Assembly: GCA_964019335.1 (NCBI GenBank)
Contig: OZ025744.1
Location: 1 to 64,000, forward strand
Reading direction: 5' to 3'
Origin: Diplonema japonicum
Lineage: Eukaryota > Euglenozoa > Diplonemea > Diplonemida > Diplonemidae
Length of the DNA stretch: 64,000 nucleotides
The position numbers were made by a program, and so were the translations under genes. This document shows positions 9,263-21,500 of this stretch, piece by piece. The notes under the pieces were generated by a model. That model saw only the letters and a list, made by a program, of their open reading frames with translations. It was not told the DNA's origin and did not search any database. How positions within the stretch are numbered: the stretch's first letter is position 1; the number at the start of each line of letters is the position of its first letter.

Positions 9263-11944
9263 TCAGCGCGGAGGGCTGCCATGACTGGCGTTGCCGCTTA
9301 GTGCTGAGTACCAAAGATGGCGTTCTGCAGGGTTTGCAAAGGCGAAAAGAAAGGTGCGTTGGCTCCTGCAGACCACCTTAAGTAAACACGGCACCCTAGT
9401 GTTGCCAGGAGGGCAAGAGGCTCCAGGTGGCAGCACAGCGTGCATATCTAGGCTCACTATGTCCGTGTTTTTAAAGAGAACGGACAGTTTTTTCGTCTGC
9501 CCAGAGTGGTAGCAAAGCATGTTCCTGCGGTAAGCCAAAAGCCGCTGATGCCATGTAGCGCACACACCCCAAGCCACACTTACCTTTCCGTAGCACTCGC
9601 ACTCACTTAAGCCGAGAGAACCGGGGCTCCCAACAGACACAGGACTCTGCGCGGGACTCCCCAAAACTGGACTCTCCATGGTCACAGGGCTTCCAAGAAG
9701 GCTAGGGTTAGTTACCTGCGCGTCGCTTAAGGATTCACAAGGTTCTCTATTGTCGATGCTCTCGGTGGCAGCTTCGTTCTCACATTCCTCGTACTGGCAC
9801 CATTGGTCACGTAGTGCGGGCTTCTCTTCGGCGACTGTCTGTGAGGAGTTGTCTACGTACTCAGTTTCAGGCATGACCTCCTCGGGGGGTGGCTCACTGG
9901 GGGCCACTGAAGATTCATTCTCTGGTATGTCATCCATAATATTTGCAACAGGCATAAGACTCGGTAGATCCACTGCCCTTCGTGGTGTCACCTTGGGGGT
10001 GGCCCTTGGTGTCAGTCTTGTCATGGCGTTGATGCGTCCGCCTAAATCATAAAGCTCTTGCTGGCTGCTAAGTCCACTGAGCTCCACGAGCCTACTGCCG
10101 AGGCTGACATTGCACTCGACAGGTGTCCGTTGCACGAGGGGCTGCTCGATTGGACCGCTCCGTGTGCCCTCCGTGGGTGGGCAGCTGTCGGGAGTTTCAT
10201 ACTCACCCGGCTCGTCATCGGGTGGCACATCAGACGCAAGGTCGCTCGCCTGCCGCCCCCCAAGCTGGTTTTCTTCTTCGTCCTGCATGCTTTCGCGTTC
10301 GCTCCCCATTTCGCTTTCGCAGTATGGTATGTGTATATGTGCCATCGAAGCCTCGAAGTTGCTGCACGCCTTCTGTAACTCCCTAAGGCTTCTGTTCTTG
10401 AATACATTGCAGTACTCCTTGGCGATGATTTGAACTTTGTCCATCGTCATGTCCTGCCTTGACGCCAGCACTGCGATGTACTCCAAAACCTCCGATGCAG
10501 CCTTGCGGACATCTGCTGCTGTTTCATCAGGTGCTTTTGGTGTGGGCGGTGTTATGTGTAGAGCGGCTTCAGGCAACCGTACCGAAGGTGAAACGCTTGG
10601 TGAGCGGTCTTCCGACGCAGTGGGGCTGACTGAGGACATCGCGCTGAAGTCGGTCATTCTACTGCCGCGGGCTGCGGCTTCCAAAACAGCAGGGGATGTA
10701 GGGCACTGTGTTTCTATTTTATACACGGCGGGCTTCACAAGGGACAGCACCTCTCCGTCAGCCCGAAGCTGTCCCCTGTGTGCGTATGCATATTTGAAGG
10801 AACAGCATACATAGAAACGCTCTTCTTCCTCAGCACATCCATTTCCCAGGAATCCACGGGCAGTGTGAAATGAAACGTTTCCCTCGCGATAGTCTGTGTT
10901 CCGTGTGCTTCCTAGATAAAGCCATACCTGCAGCGTGTTGCAAATCGTATTGTGATCGTTGGAGTGGAACACGCTGTCGTAGTTCTCGTCTTTCACCTTA
11001 AGCGCCATGAACCCGCCAGGCTTATTCTTGCTGGCCAGAATAAGGGAAATCTTGGTTACGTGTATACACCGCGTAACCCCTTTGCTACCACGTGACTTGT
11101 CGCACAGGTACACGCATTGGTCCGTGATAACAAGAAGCCTTTCGAGCTCCTTACCCTTGTGTGAGACCTTCCTCACCTTTTCCCAATAGTGGATGACCCC
11201 TTTGTCCAAATCGGGATACAAACCTTCAACGTCAGCAGGCATGGGCAGGATCATAAGCCCTGTACGAGGGTCAAGAGGGAACTCGTGAAAGATTCCCTTC
11301 TCGAAACTGGAGTTCTGAACTAAGCTGGTATTTACGACGTTGCGCTCGCTCCTTGGAGACATAAAGGCCTCGTCTAGCTTGTTCTCCGACTTGGTTGGGG
11401 AAAGGGGGATCATGTCCATTTGCATCTTGGGCATAACCTTTTCCATCTCGGACGTGTAAGAGTGCTTTGAGATCTCCCTCGAACCCCTTACATTTCCCAG
11501 CTTGAGGATAATATTGTCGTCCTTGAGGGACTTCCTCACGTCGAAGGGCAGATCGATAGGCAGGTTCGCCATCAACACTTCAGCCGCAAGCTGTATGTTG
11601 ACACACTGCATGAGGTACATCTTCTCTTTACCCCACGACTCATGCACCACGCCCACTATGGGCGGTGTTGCGTACCGTATCAGTTGCAAGAACTCTAAAT
11701 ACAATACATGGAGCAGCACACGCCCCTCAAGGTTCATCACCCACATGGACACGGGGGTTAATAGGATCACAACTTGAACCAACACACCCTCATTCTTGAA
11801 GCACCCTGCACCACGGGCACTAAACAGCACTTTTCCTTCTCCAACCTCCTCAAGCTTCCTCGTCACGCTCTTGTTCTCTGAAAGCTGCAACGAGTCGTAA
11901 TCTCCGGCCTGCATTGCACATTGTCCCTTCCTAATAATAAACAT
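9263..11944 (-). CDS. PH-like domain protein with long disordered middle
   Basis: 893 residues. Two regions look like PH folds. One at about 255-345 has the strand pattern ERLLVITDQCVYLCDK and a closing helix near NTICNTLQVWLY. The other lies at the C-terminus, ending PAERHLWYSAL with the conserved tryptophan. The first 140 residues may form a further membrane- or lipid-binding fold. The middle (about 430-760) is rich in S, P and E with many SP/TP sites and is probably disordered. A lipid-binding or scaffold role at a membrane is inference. An in-frame 39-nt stretch near 9550-9590 has GT and AG ends and could be an optional intron, but reading through it keeps the PH pattern. A second ATG lies at codon 11, after a possible acceptor TTATTATTAG. 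Confidence 0.7.
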   Translation of the reverse strand: MFIIRKGQCAMQAGDYDSLQLSENKSVTRKLEEVGEGKVLFSARGAGCFKNEGVLVQVVILLTPVSMWVMNLEGRVLLHVLYLEFLQLIRYATPPIVGVVHESWGKEKMYLMQCVNIQLAAEVLMANLPIDLPFDVRKSLKDDNIILKLGNVRGSREISKHSYTSEMEKVMPKMQMDMIPLSPTKSENKLDEAFMSPRSERNVVNTSLVQNSSFEKGIFHEFPLDPRTGLMILPMPADVEGLYPDLDKGVIHYWEKVRKVSHKGKELERLLVITDQCVYLCDKSRGSKGVTRCIHVTKISLILASKNKPGGFMALKVKDENYDSVFHSNDHNTICNTLQVWLYLGSTRNTDYREGNVSFHTARGFLGNGCAEEEERFYVCCSFKYAYAHRGQLRADGEVLSLVKPAVYKIETQCPTSPAVLEAAARGSRMTDFSAMSSVSPTASEDRSPSVSPSVRLPEAALHITPPTPKAPDETAADVRKAASEVLEYIAVLASRQDMTMDKVQIIAKEYCNVFKNRSLRELQKACSNFEASMAHIHIPYCESEMGSERESMQDEEENQLGGRQASDLASDVPPDDEPGEYETPDSCPPTEGTRSGPIEQPLVQRTPVECNVSLGSRLVELSGLSSQQELYDLGGRINAMTRLTPRATPKVTPRRAVDLPSLMPVANIMDDIPENESSVAPSEPPPEEVMPETEYVDNSSQTVAEEKPALRDQWCQYEECENEAATESIDNREPCESLSDAQVTNPSLLGSPVTMESPVLGSPAQSPVSVGSPGSLGLSECECYGKVSVAWGVCATWHQRLLAYRRNMLCYHSGQTKKLSVLFKNTDIVSLDMHAVLPPGASCPPGNTRVPCLLKVVCRSQRTFLFAFANPAERHLWYSALSGNASHGSPPR

Positions 11945-12025
11945 GTATAAAATGATGCAGGTTTCCCAGCCGAAAACAAATAAAGGAGAGAAAATATCTA
12001 TAGGGGTATCTAGGGGTACAGAACA

Positions 12026-12329
12026 TCAATCAAGCAGACCTGCAAGCGGCTGGATAGGCCTCGGGCAGCGGGAGGGCGGAGTATCACAAGGAGACGCCAT
12101 GCACTGCACCAGCTCGTCGTCGGTGGCGTCAGACCTTCGATAGAATAGAAAGAGAAAAAGGGACTTCATACCTAACACTTATCGGAGTCGTAGCTGGGTA
12201 TGACTTCCCAGGGGTAAACGCAGCGGATCTCAGTGTACCTTTCCACTGTGGGTTCACAGGGGTGTTCGAAGGGGAAAGCCGCTTCTCCCTCAGAGGTGTG
12301 TTCAGGATGTTGGGGTCGACCTCTTGCAT
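12026..12329 (-). CDS. Small SP/TP-rich protein, two exons
   Basis: Exon 12329-12172, intron 12171-12135 (37 nt, GTATG...AAG), exon 12134-12026; 88 residues. An acceptor (ACGGTTCTCACAG) lies 10 nt before the ATG. The spliced frame is open to a stop, whereas unspliced DNA gives an unrelated tail. The protein has several proline-directed sites (NTPLREK, RLSPSNTP, AFTPGK, TTP) in its first half and an acidic DATDDEL segment just after the splice. I know no family like it. The density of SP/TP sites suggests a CDK or MAPK substrate, which is inference. Confidence 0.55.
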
Positions 12330-12401
12330 ATTATTGGACCTGTGAGAACCGTTGTTTTATACGATTAGAAAAATCCAACAACTTAAAAAAAAAAAAACTC
12401 G

Positions 12402-13421
12402 TCATTTCCCCCAATCCTCTGCATTATGGACGGGAATGTATGCGGAACTGGAATAGTGATGCTGCCACTGGCCTTCTTGAAGGACGGTGCTGCTGTTGAT
12501 CATACATATAAGGAGGATGAAGAAACTGTTGACGATGCCCCTTGAGGGACGTGGAATGCCTAACACTTCCATGACCCACTCAAGGTCCTCGAACACGTGA
12601 TGGTCGAACCTTTGGAAGGAGGGTGGGTAGGTACGGATCACACTGCGGACGGGGTTTGATCGGCTGGTGGGGGAGATGCCCTTCCAGTGCAGGGCGAGGG
12701 GCACTACAACATCGCTGATGTAGTACCCGAGAATGTCATTTTCGAAGTATTCTTCAAGCCCAAAATGGATAGCTGACAGGAGAATGGTCTTGACCTGTGC
12801 CTTGCACGGTAGCTTGTTGTACATGTACAGCGACGGTTCCACTTTGGACCATGTTGCCCGGACACCTAATACAAACTGCGAGACTCTCGTGTACCTGCAG
12901 GCATGCCTCAGGGTGGAATCATCTATAGTTTTCTTCACATTAACGTCTTCCTCTTCCCAACAGAACTTCAAGCCCTTCACACCGTTCAGCGTGAAGACCA
13001 GACGAAGGTAGCTCTCAGGCTTGTCTCCCGTTTTTTGCTCGCACTGAATATCCTCTGTCTCGGTCTTTTCCCATTGCACCATGCGAACAGTCGCTGGCGA
13101 TAGCAGGTCGGCGCCTTCCGTGATGCCCTCCATAAGTAAGTTCTTTCCTTTGTCTTCCTTCCCTGGACTCATCAATTCCTTCACCAGGCTCAAGTCTTCC
13201 GGTGTCAGGCCGCTCTCTAAATGAAATTCTCTCATGTGCTCTTCCCCGAACTCCTTCGCCCAGTACTCACCCCCGTTCGCTGCGTAGTCTATTTGGATAA
13301 ACCCCGAATTCTCCACAAATTCTTGTCCCACCCTGCGCTTCTTCGGTTGGACGCCTCTGACCTCGTTCTCCAGCTGCTCCCAACATGAGCTGCTTACCTT
13401 CCTATGTCCTCCCCTTGTCAT
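12402..13421 (-). CDS. Hypothetical protein with C-terminal hydrophobic segment
   Basis: 339 residues from the ATG after a long purine-rich leader. The N-terminus is basic, with KKRRVGQEF near residue 28 as a possible nuclear signal. The rest looks globular with many aromatic residues. A hydrophobic stretch near 293-310 (NSFFILLICMINSSTV) could be a tail anchor or a buried helix, and a nuclear signal plus tail anchor would fit a nuclear-envelope protein. I do not recognise a family. The frame could extend 22 codons upstream through AAG codons, but that part reads like leader sequence. Confidence 0.6.
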   Translation of the reverse strand: MTRGGHRKVSSSCWEQLENEVRGVQPKKRRVGQEFVENSGFIQIDYAANGGEYWAKEFGEEHMREFHLESGLTPEDLSLVKELMSPGKEDKGKNLLMEGITEGADLLSPATVRMVQWEKTETEDIQCEQKTGDKPESYLRLVFTLNGVKGLKFCWEEEDVNVKKTIDDSTLRHACRYTRVSQFVLGVRATWSKVEPSLYMYNKLPCKAQVKTILLSAIHFGLEEYFENDILGYYISDVVVPLALHWKGISPTSRSNPVRSVIRTYPPSFQRFDHHVFEDLEWVMEVLGIPRPSRGIVNSFFILLICMINSSTVLQEGQWQHHYSSSAYIPVHNAEDWGK

Positions 13422-13639
13422 TTTCTTTTTCTTTTTTTTTCTTTCCCTTCTGTCCTCCCTAATATCCCTTTTAATATCTCTCAACAAAAAAGAGGGGGAG
13501 GGGGATCAACTAAAAAACGAAAAAACAAGACAATGGAAGAAAAAAAAAAGGGGACAGAAAGAAAAAAAAAACCCCCCAAGGAACCTAAACTAATACAAAA
13601 AAGGCTCTTTTCACCCCCCCCCCCCCTTTTTTTTCTCTT

Positions 13640-16600
13640 TTACCGCTCGAAATGCACCTGAGCAATGTGTCCGGTGATGGTGAAGAAGTGATAAGCCGCC
13701 CTGCTCTCGTCGCTGTCGAGCATAACATGTTGAGTGATGTTGCAAGTCAGCAGTGCGTTGCCCTGCATGGAGTGCACAATCCTGCGGATCACGTGGTGTG
13801 CCTCAATGGTCTGGTAATGGAAGAAAGTGCCCAGTCCGCCTTGGTAAGTGTTGCTGCTATGTACTTTTTCCGTCTCTCGAAGGAAGTGGTGAGATAGATA
13901 ACCGAGGTACTTAACAATGCTCGCCCCTGCCACGTAGTCCATCGGTGTGATGGTGACGCTGTGCGTGTCGGGCTCGTTCATAATTCCCTGTGTGTGAGCT
14001 ATAGAAAGACGTAACAAAAACACACCTTAGAAAGTTCCTGTGTCATGACATAACTCTCTCCCCTCTCCAACACCCTCGCACACGGTGATACTGCAGCAGG
14101 TGTGATGGTGTCGTAGCTGAAGCAGAATGGTGACATCGCCTGTATTTTGTAATAAAAAAAAACCCCATGTGCACCATACCTGTAGATAAGGTGTCTCCCA
14201 CTTGTCTATTTTCGAGTATCTCGTTAACTTCTTGCTCTTTCTCTTTGTGACGGGTGACATTGGATCGAATTCTTCAAACTCGCCGAACACATCACTCGTG
14301 TTCGTGCCTTGTCGCTTCAAACCACCGTCATCAGCCTCGTCCGGTCGCGTCATGAGCCCTGTGAGGAGCTGCTTGGGTCGCTTCGGAGACGATTTCCTTG
14401 TCGGCGACGCTGGCGGTAGCCCTGAGTCACACCTATACATTGTTCTGAAGTCCTCAACAGCGCTTCCGGACAGTCTCTTCTTCCCTTCTCTGCCCCTGAG
14501 TGAGTTCCTGTCTTGAGGGAGATGCATTGGCGAGTGCCCGCCCTCCCTCAGCTTCCCCCTCGAAGTTCCTTTCCGTCTCAAAAAGACTCTTGTTTCTGCT
14601 GTCGCGGGAACAAGGCCGCTCCAGCTGTTCCGTTCCAGAGGCATCTCAGTCTCGCCGCTCTCTTCGACCAGTAGCCTGTACTTGCCCCGTTTTGTCATCG
14701 CACCGTAAATCGACCACATGTACGGGTCGCGTGCTGGCTCGTCATCGTTTGTTTGCAGCTGCACCTCCGTCACGTTGATGGGCTCCGGAAGCCGAAGAAA
14801 CTGCGGCTGGTCGAGCTTGAGCTCCAAACGCGCCGTCACGAAGTCAGTCGGCACGCCATCCTGCAGGTAGTGCACTTTTAAGGCTCCGATGAAACATTTT
14901 TCGTACCTGCCTTCCCTCATCTGCGTCACGGAAAGCCTCAGGAACATTACTTTCCCGTCGGCGTGCAGCTCTCTCTTGTAGTAATGATGCTGTTCCATTT
15001 CAGAAAGGAACGAGGACAGGCTGCCCTTGTACCACGCGCTGTTGTTGTGCGGTGTGAGCAGCACCCCCATGATGCGCAGGTTGATATCGTTGTCGCTGGC
15101 AAAACTGACTTCAGACTTGTACGATGCTAGCACGCAGTCGCTGGGAGAACAGAGCTGGCTAGCCACCTTGTGGCGCAACACGCTGTACATGTGCTTGAAG
15201 AGGTCATTGATCCTGTGCAGCGAATGGTGGGAGTGGAATTCGAACCTACGCTGTATTGTGATGGTGTGACTGGGAACGAGGTTCACGGGCGAGGCGCTGA
15301 AGGTGTCGAGATTGATGATGGTGCACTCGTCATCAGGAGCTGCGGCGTCTTTATCTATAGCCGGCTCCTCGATGTCCACCACGTAAGGCTTCACCCTGCT
15401 GTTGTGCGACCCCGACACCGCAAAGTGGTCCTCCGACCCCGACTGCGATGAGGACTCGCTGCTGTTGCTTGAGCTGCTGGACGAATCGCTGCTTTCGTCC
15501 TCACTTTCGCTTGGGGATGACGTGCCCGGTCCGGCTGTGGGGCTCCCCTTGTCGTCCTCTAACTCAACTGTCATCTCTGGCAGGTCAGACGTCCTGTCTT
15601 TCGGCGATATTCTGCATGACACGGCTGCGTTGAAATAGTCTAGGTTTAAGACGCTGGACTTTAAACTCACCTGTGTTGTTTCTTCCCCTTTCAGTGCTAT
15701 ATGCATACTTCAAGCACACGGTGTGTCTGGTTCTCCTCATGCACCAATGGGAGGCAAGGGATATGAACAGCTGTCGCTGTTGCCGTCGCGATAGCAAACA
15801 AGGCACCGACCCGGATATCAACACGCAGACCAAAGGCGGCGTTGTATCCATTCTTTTGCACCTTTTTTTTTTTAAACAAAGATTTTCAATACATTTTTTA
15901 ATTTTCATACTTTGTGGATGAGTTCTCTGTGCACATTGTACTCCAAGTGCGGAAGTGCTTTACTCACCTCAATTGCCAAGGACTCTCCGCTGCTGGAATC
16001 CTTCTTCTTCACATAGCGGGCTTCTACCAATCGGGGTGTACCCTCGACAGGCATGTCTGGGGGAATCTCCATGTTCGCGAGTAAGAAAGCAGGAACAGGC
16101 TTTTTCTTGCAGTTAAGACACTTGACGAGGACATTCTCACCGGCACCTGCGGCCATCTTAACGTCTGTGGTCGGGATGTGCGCTATGCGGCACCAGTCTC
16201 GCTTCTTCGAGTCGCCCTGTTGCTTACCATATTGCTTCTTCAGCACCTTTGGTATCGGCCACATGAAGGCGCCCCAGTCGGCGATGACGGCCGTTCCCGA
16301 TGCTGACAAGATGCAGATATCCTCGTGGAAGGCGGTGGCTTCCGTGTACCCTACAACCGCGTTGCAACAGAAATGCCTCGCGTTTGCTTTGATCTCCTCT
16401 CTGATCTCCTGCCACCAGGAGTCCCTCTCCTGCACCACGGCCTTCGTTTTGAGCTGCGTGATCAGCTTGATGGACCTGGCGGACACCACACCACCTACCC
16501 TCTTGACAACGTTGCACGGCAAGCTTTTTATTGTGAGAAGCTTTGTGTTTTCCTTCATTAGCTGGTGCAGGTTCCGCATGTGTCGTCTCCGCCGCGTGTC

Positions 16601-17500
16601 TTGGTACATGGCAGGGTGCTCCAGAAGGTCTTCCGGACCGGAGCCAGTAGGAGACTTGCTTGAGTCTTCCTTGACGACCTTGGAGATCTGGCAGCACGTG
16701 CCGTATGCGCGTATGATGATGTTGCCGCCGGACGGCTCAAGGTCGTATTGCTCTTTGAAACCGAGGATGCAGTTGCAGCCGTGCTCGATGGTCTTTTTGG
16801 CCAACATGCGTCGGACGTTGCCCGATGCCTTGAAGAACTGGAGGATACGTTGGTCGTTGGTGATCCTGCTGGAACGGAGGGACTGGAGACGCGCGTGTTC
16901 CGGATCATGTCGAAGGGCAAGCTCCTCCACCATACCGACAACCTTCACAACCCTGTAGATGGCGGGGTCTAACCTGCTGACAGCGAAGATCATCACGCTC
17001 TCTGTTTCCGCGGCAATGGAAGCGACCTTAGGCTCCTGACGTTCGTCCTTAACATCGCTGTCCTTGCACTCGGGGATCCATGGGATGAAGGGGTTGGCGT
17101 TCTGGGCTCCATACATGAACTTGATGTGGACAGAGAGGAAGAGCTCCCCACGTAGCCCGCGCATGCTGTCGAAGATAGGGAACCATGCCGCAAGCTGGGG
17201 CTGGTCGGTGCACAGCAGCACGTTGAGGTCAAGGAACACGGTTCCGATGACATCGTCTGCAGTCCACTTGTCATGGTCCCACACCTTCACTTCAAAGGGG
17301 TCCTCCTGCAGCTCTGCATAGTCGGCAATGTCGAAGGTCACCGACTCGTTCCACTGCGGGTTCAACGTCCTCTTTGCGATGCGTGTTTTCTTCGTCTGAT
17401 CGCAGTGCTTTACCTGCACATACGCATCTGTCAAGTGTGACTGGCTATCCATGATCGGCAGGTCTCTCGCCGCACTTATTTTAATCTTTACTGTTGCCAT
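13640..17500 (-). CDS. C2CD5: C2CD5-like C2 domain protein, five exons
   Basis: Exons 17500-15911, 15861-15709, 15670-14180, 14139-14026 and 13987-13640; four introns of 49, 38, 40 and 38 nt, all starting GTRTG and all between codons; 1231 residues. An N-terminal C2 domain (about 1-125, with LTDAYVQVK and VWDHDKWTADDVIG) is followed by the regions shared with animal C2CD5: HVGGVVSARSIKL, DSWWQEIREEIKANA, NAVVGYTEA and ILSASGTA. After the first intron comes NAAFGLRVDIRVG, and at the end AGASIVKYLGY with FLRET. Human C2CD5 binds calcium and phospholipid and helps GLUT4 vesicles fuse; here a membrane-trafficking role is inferred. The serine-rich third exon is longer than in animals. A poly-C run at 17586-17607 lies upstream. 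Confidence 0.88.
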
Positions 17501-18375
17501 GCTTGCGTTCCGCCCCTTTCTTCTTTTTTTTTCTTTTTAAATCCCCAACCTTATGTGTGTTGCTATCTTTTAAAAATTGGTTGGTGGGGGGGGGGGGGGG
17601 GGGGGGAAGGAGGAAATAATGGGAAAAAGTCAATGTGTACTCCCCCCCTTCCCCCTACTAGTCATAAAATGGTCAAATTCGCACGCCCCTACTTTTTTCT
17701 TTTGGATGGTTTTCTTTTTTTTTTTTTTTTTTGAAATCTTTGCTGAACCGGAACACAGAATAACATTCTGTTTAAGGATTTTCTTTAGCTAAGAGAGGTC
17801 AAATTTTCTTGAGCATTATTATGAAAGGTGGGGTCAAACTACCGAGGGTTTCCTTTTTTTTCCACAGAAGTACACTTGAGCATTTATGGAAAGTAGGGGT
17901 TCGTGGTGACAGTTTCCTACAACAAAAAATAGAAGAGAGAAGAGAAAAGTCCTCAAAGGAGGGGTGGGTGGGTTTGAAAGGTGTCGGGGAAGGGGGGTGA
18001 ACCACTTTAAAGTAAGAAAGTTAAAAAAAGAAGTATGTGTCAAATAAAAAATGTTTAAAAAGTAGGGGGGGGGGGGGGGGGGGGGGGTAAGGAGTGAAAA
18101 AGCCAAGTTATGTCAAATTTGTTAGAATTCATATTGTTTCTTTCTGAGATTTTGGTTTCTGTTGATAAAGCCATATGTACATGTATTTTTAATTGTTTTT
18201 TTTTTTCTTTCCCTTTTTTCTTTTTTTCCAAGTCGCCAGAAAACTAAAAACCTAAGATCTCTCGAAAAGAAAAAAAATATGAAAGAAAGCAACTTGTTTT
18301 CCTGTGGTTTTCTTTTTCTTTTTCTTCTTTCCTTTCCTATCGCAAATAAGTAAAAGTGAGTTATGAAAAACAAGT
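17501..18375. other. Gene-free stretch with two long G runs
   Basis: Low-complexity DNA with G runs at 17586-17607 and 18065-18087, T and A runs, and no convincing frame on either strand. The first G run is a C run on the transcribed strand and may be part of the acceptor of the C2CD5-like gene. Confidence 0.7.
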
Positions 18376-18575
18376 NNNNNNNNNNNNNNNNNNNNNNNNN
18401 NNNNNNNNNNNNNNNNNNNNNNNNNNNNNNNNNNNNNNNNNNNNNNNNNNNNNNNNNNNNNNNNNNNNNNNNNNNNNNNNNNNNNNNNNNNNNNNNNNNN
18501 NNNNNNNNNNNNNNNNNNNNNNNNNNNNNNNNNNNNNNNNNNNNNNNNNNNNNNNNNNNNNNNNNNNNNNNNNNN
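18376..18575. other. Assembly gap (200 N)
   Basis: Exactly 200 undetermined bases. A round number suggests a placeholder, so the true length is unknown. The gap interrupts the NB-ARC/WD40 gene just after the start of its WD40 part. Confidence 0.95.
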
Positions 18576-21500
18576 CCACAGCACCACCACACCGTTCTCA
18601 TACCCGCTCACAATGTAGTCCTTGTAGAACCCCACACACGTGCAAGGGATCCCCTCGAACGCCACCTTGCTGGTGATCTGCCTCAGCCACAGGAAATGCT
18701 TGTCGTGCGGGGTCGCTGGTCTAGACTGTTCCTGCAGACCGGAGCAGAAGTCCTTCAGTTCCTGCGACGAGCTGCAGGACAGACGGTTCACCAGCTGCGG
18801 CACAAGCTCCCAAGGGTGCCTCCTCAACGCGGCAACGGCTCCCTTCAGAGCTGACTTAATGTCCTGTGCGCCCTTCGAGGTGCCGCCGTACTTGCCGTAG
18901 TCAGCGAGAAGCTTGTCGATCTTGCACGAATCGTGCACAGCTACAACCCACTGAGGAGATTCGAAGAGCTTGGCAGTGAGCTCGGGGGCGATGGCATGCA
19001 GATGCCCTGCGCCATGAGCATGGAAGTAGCCATCCCAGCCTATCTGCAGCCACCTCTCAGGTTCCATGTTGTCCTCAGGGATCCCGTTGTGCTGCCTGTA
19101 CAGCTCGATGACTTCGGCGTCAGAGTTAGTAGAGAGCTTCTTCAGGTACTTAGCGATCAAAGGATGCAGCAGCAGAGAGTAGTCCTCCTCTAGGACAAGC
19201 CTCCCCATCCCGCAATCCAGTATCTGCGCCAGTACAGCATACAGCTTGTTCCAATCGATCCCACCGATCTCGCTGTGCCACAAAGTGAGGAGCGCAGGGA
19301 TTGACACAGCACGCTTCGGGGGGATGCATGCAAGCTTCTTCAAGCACGTCGCAGTGAGCTCGGGTGTAGCATCCAGCAGGATTTCCATCAGCTTGTCCAT
19401 GTCACCATCAGTTTCCGACACGTCTTTGCTGAGCTTTTCCCACTTCGCGCTGTCGGCGCCACGCATGGCAGACCCCAGCATCACGGCGTGGAGGGGGAGA
19501 GACTGGTATACCTTGCAGATAGATGTGGCCACCTCGGGGAGGTCAGCAGGCCCCAGTAGGCCTGCGGACGAAGAAAGGAGCTTGTTGCATTCTTCTTCAG
19601 TCAGTCTCGGAACATTGACAGTGTGCATGCAGGCATCTGCCACCTCCTTCGACGTGGTTGTGAGCAATACTGCCGTCATGGGCTTTTCGTTCTCGTTGGA
19701 TCCGATGGCGTCTACAATCCTGTGCACGTCGGAAGCGCAAGCGACATCGTCGACAAGGATGAGGCACTTGAGCCCAGCGAAGTGCTTTCCCAAGTAGTAG
19801 GTTCCATTCTCGTACGTCTGGAGCATGCCTTCAAAACCGCAGGCATGCCTTGCAAGTGTCTGCTGCATGTTGCTGATGAAACGCGTCCCCCCCGCCTCAA
19901 GGTTCTCCAGCGTGTCCCTCAAGCAGAAGTAATGAATGCCGTCCGAGAAGCTATCGAGGCTCTCCTTCGTCCACGCCACGCTTAGCATCATCGACGCCTT
20001 CCCGACGCCCTTGTCGCCGTAGAGTGCTACGGTGACGTGCTTGCGCTCCGCAGGCTTCACGAAGCCAACGATTTCATTCTTCAGGCCCTCCCTCTTGCAC
20101 TCATGCATGTACGCGGGGGTCTCGGGCGTGTCGCGTGGTCGGACAGCTTTCTGTACGGCCATAGCCATCTTGACACACCCTTGGTGGTAGGCAGGGTCGT
20201 TCAGCGGGTCCTTTAGTAGCAGCCTGACCTTCTTCGATAGGAAGCGGTAGATGGAGTCGACTGTCATGTCGCCGCAGTGGAACGGGCAGATTTCCAAGTC
20301 ACCCGACGTGACAGGCGCCACCGTGGGCATCATCCCGAAGCCGCCACCCATTCCTCCCTGTAGTGTGGTGGATCCGTGCATCACAAGCATACCAAGCCCT
20401 TGTTCGACAGACTCTTCCACAGTTCTGCGTTAGGGTCACGCTTCTCGACCTCTTTCAGCCCCGCAAGGAGGAAGTGCACGAAAGGCCCGTTGCGGATCTT
20501 GGAGGGCTTCTCAGTCTTGTCCAGCTGCAGCTCTGCTGACATCTCCCTCGGCATAGAGTCGGGTCTCGTCATACCCACGACAGAGCACTGTGTTTATGCT
20601 GTACGAAGAAAACGATTTGCATACCCTCTGGCTGTTTACGATCCCTGACATAACACCTGTTCTTCGCAGGAGCTCCGACATGGGGACGGGCTTCCCGGGG
20701 TTGGGCAGGTCTTCACCGTCGTCGAACTTGATGTCATCCTCACCAGTGTGCACAACGTCTGTGAGCAATAAAGACAATAGGGTGAGGCAGCCATACCAAG
20801 GATCACAAAAAGCTGCCTGAAAGGGATATCAGAGACTTTGTTAATGAGCTCGACCATGTCGATCCACACGGCATCCATCTCCACTGCGGTGGTGGGTGGT
20901 GGGGTGCTATAATACATACTGTCTTGTCGCATGAGGAACTCAAGCGTTTCGCTCTTCTGGTTTGCGTAGGTAGTGACACGCACCTTGGTTGCTAAGTACA
21001 GCAGGCAGTTCTCCCAATTAGCTGGGTTGGGCTTCTTGCGGGTCGCGTCGTCATATCTGCCATCCTTCAAGCTGCGGAGGAGAGTCGCAAGGTTCAGCCT
21101 TGTGGGGAGCGTGGTGTTTTCGGTGACCGACTTATGCGATTTGTAGTCCTGCAGCGTGAAGGTGCGGTAGTCGAGCTTGGCCATCGCCTCCGACAAGTCT
21201 CTGGCGTCAATGCCGCACCTTGAGTTCTTCTTGTTCTCCTTTTGCGGCGTTGGGTCTTCGATGCCAAGGAAGATGCCCAAGTGGGGTTCCCTCGGGACCT
21301 CCTGGTGCTGTGCCAATATCTGCTCGGGTGTCAACAACTTCTGCTCTTCTTCAGAGTCGCTGTCGCTGTTTTCCTGCTTGTCAGCGTAGCGCTTCACAGC
21401 GGCAGCAACCTTCGACTTCCCTTGCATCTCAATAGGCAGGTCTTTCTTCTGAAGCGGCTCAAGATTCTGTTTTGTTTTTGTGTAGTAGTAACAGTTACAG

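Noticed and set aside
9550-9592. 39-nt intron in the PH-like gene
   Set aside because: GT and AG ends are present, but the donor is GTAAG rather than GTRTG and the read-through frame keeps the PH pattern.
14027-15706. Independent hypothetical gene
   Set aside because: It is exon 3 of the C2CD5-like gene, bounded by GTATG introns with matching phase.
18122-18601. Frames spanning the N gap
   Set aside because: They exist only because N codons contain no stops.
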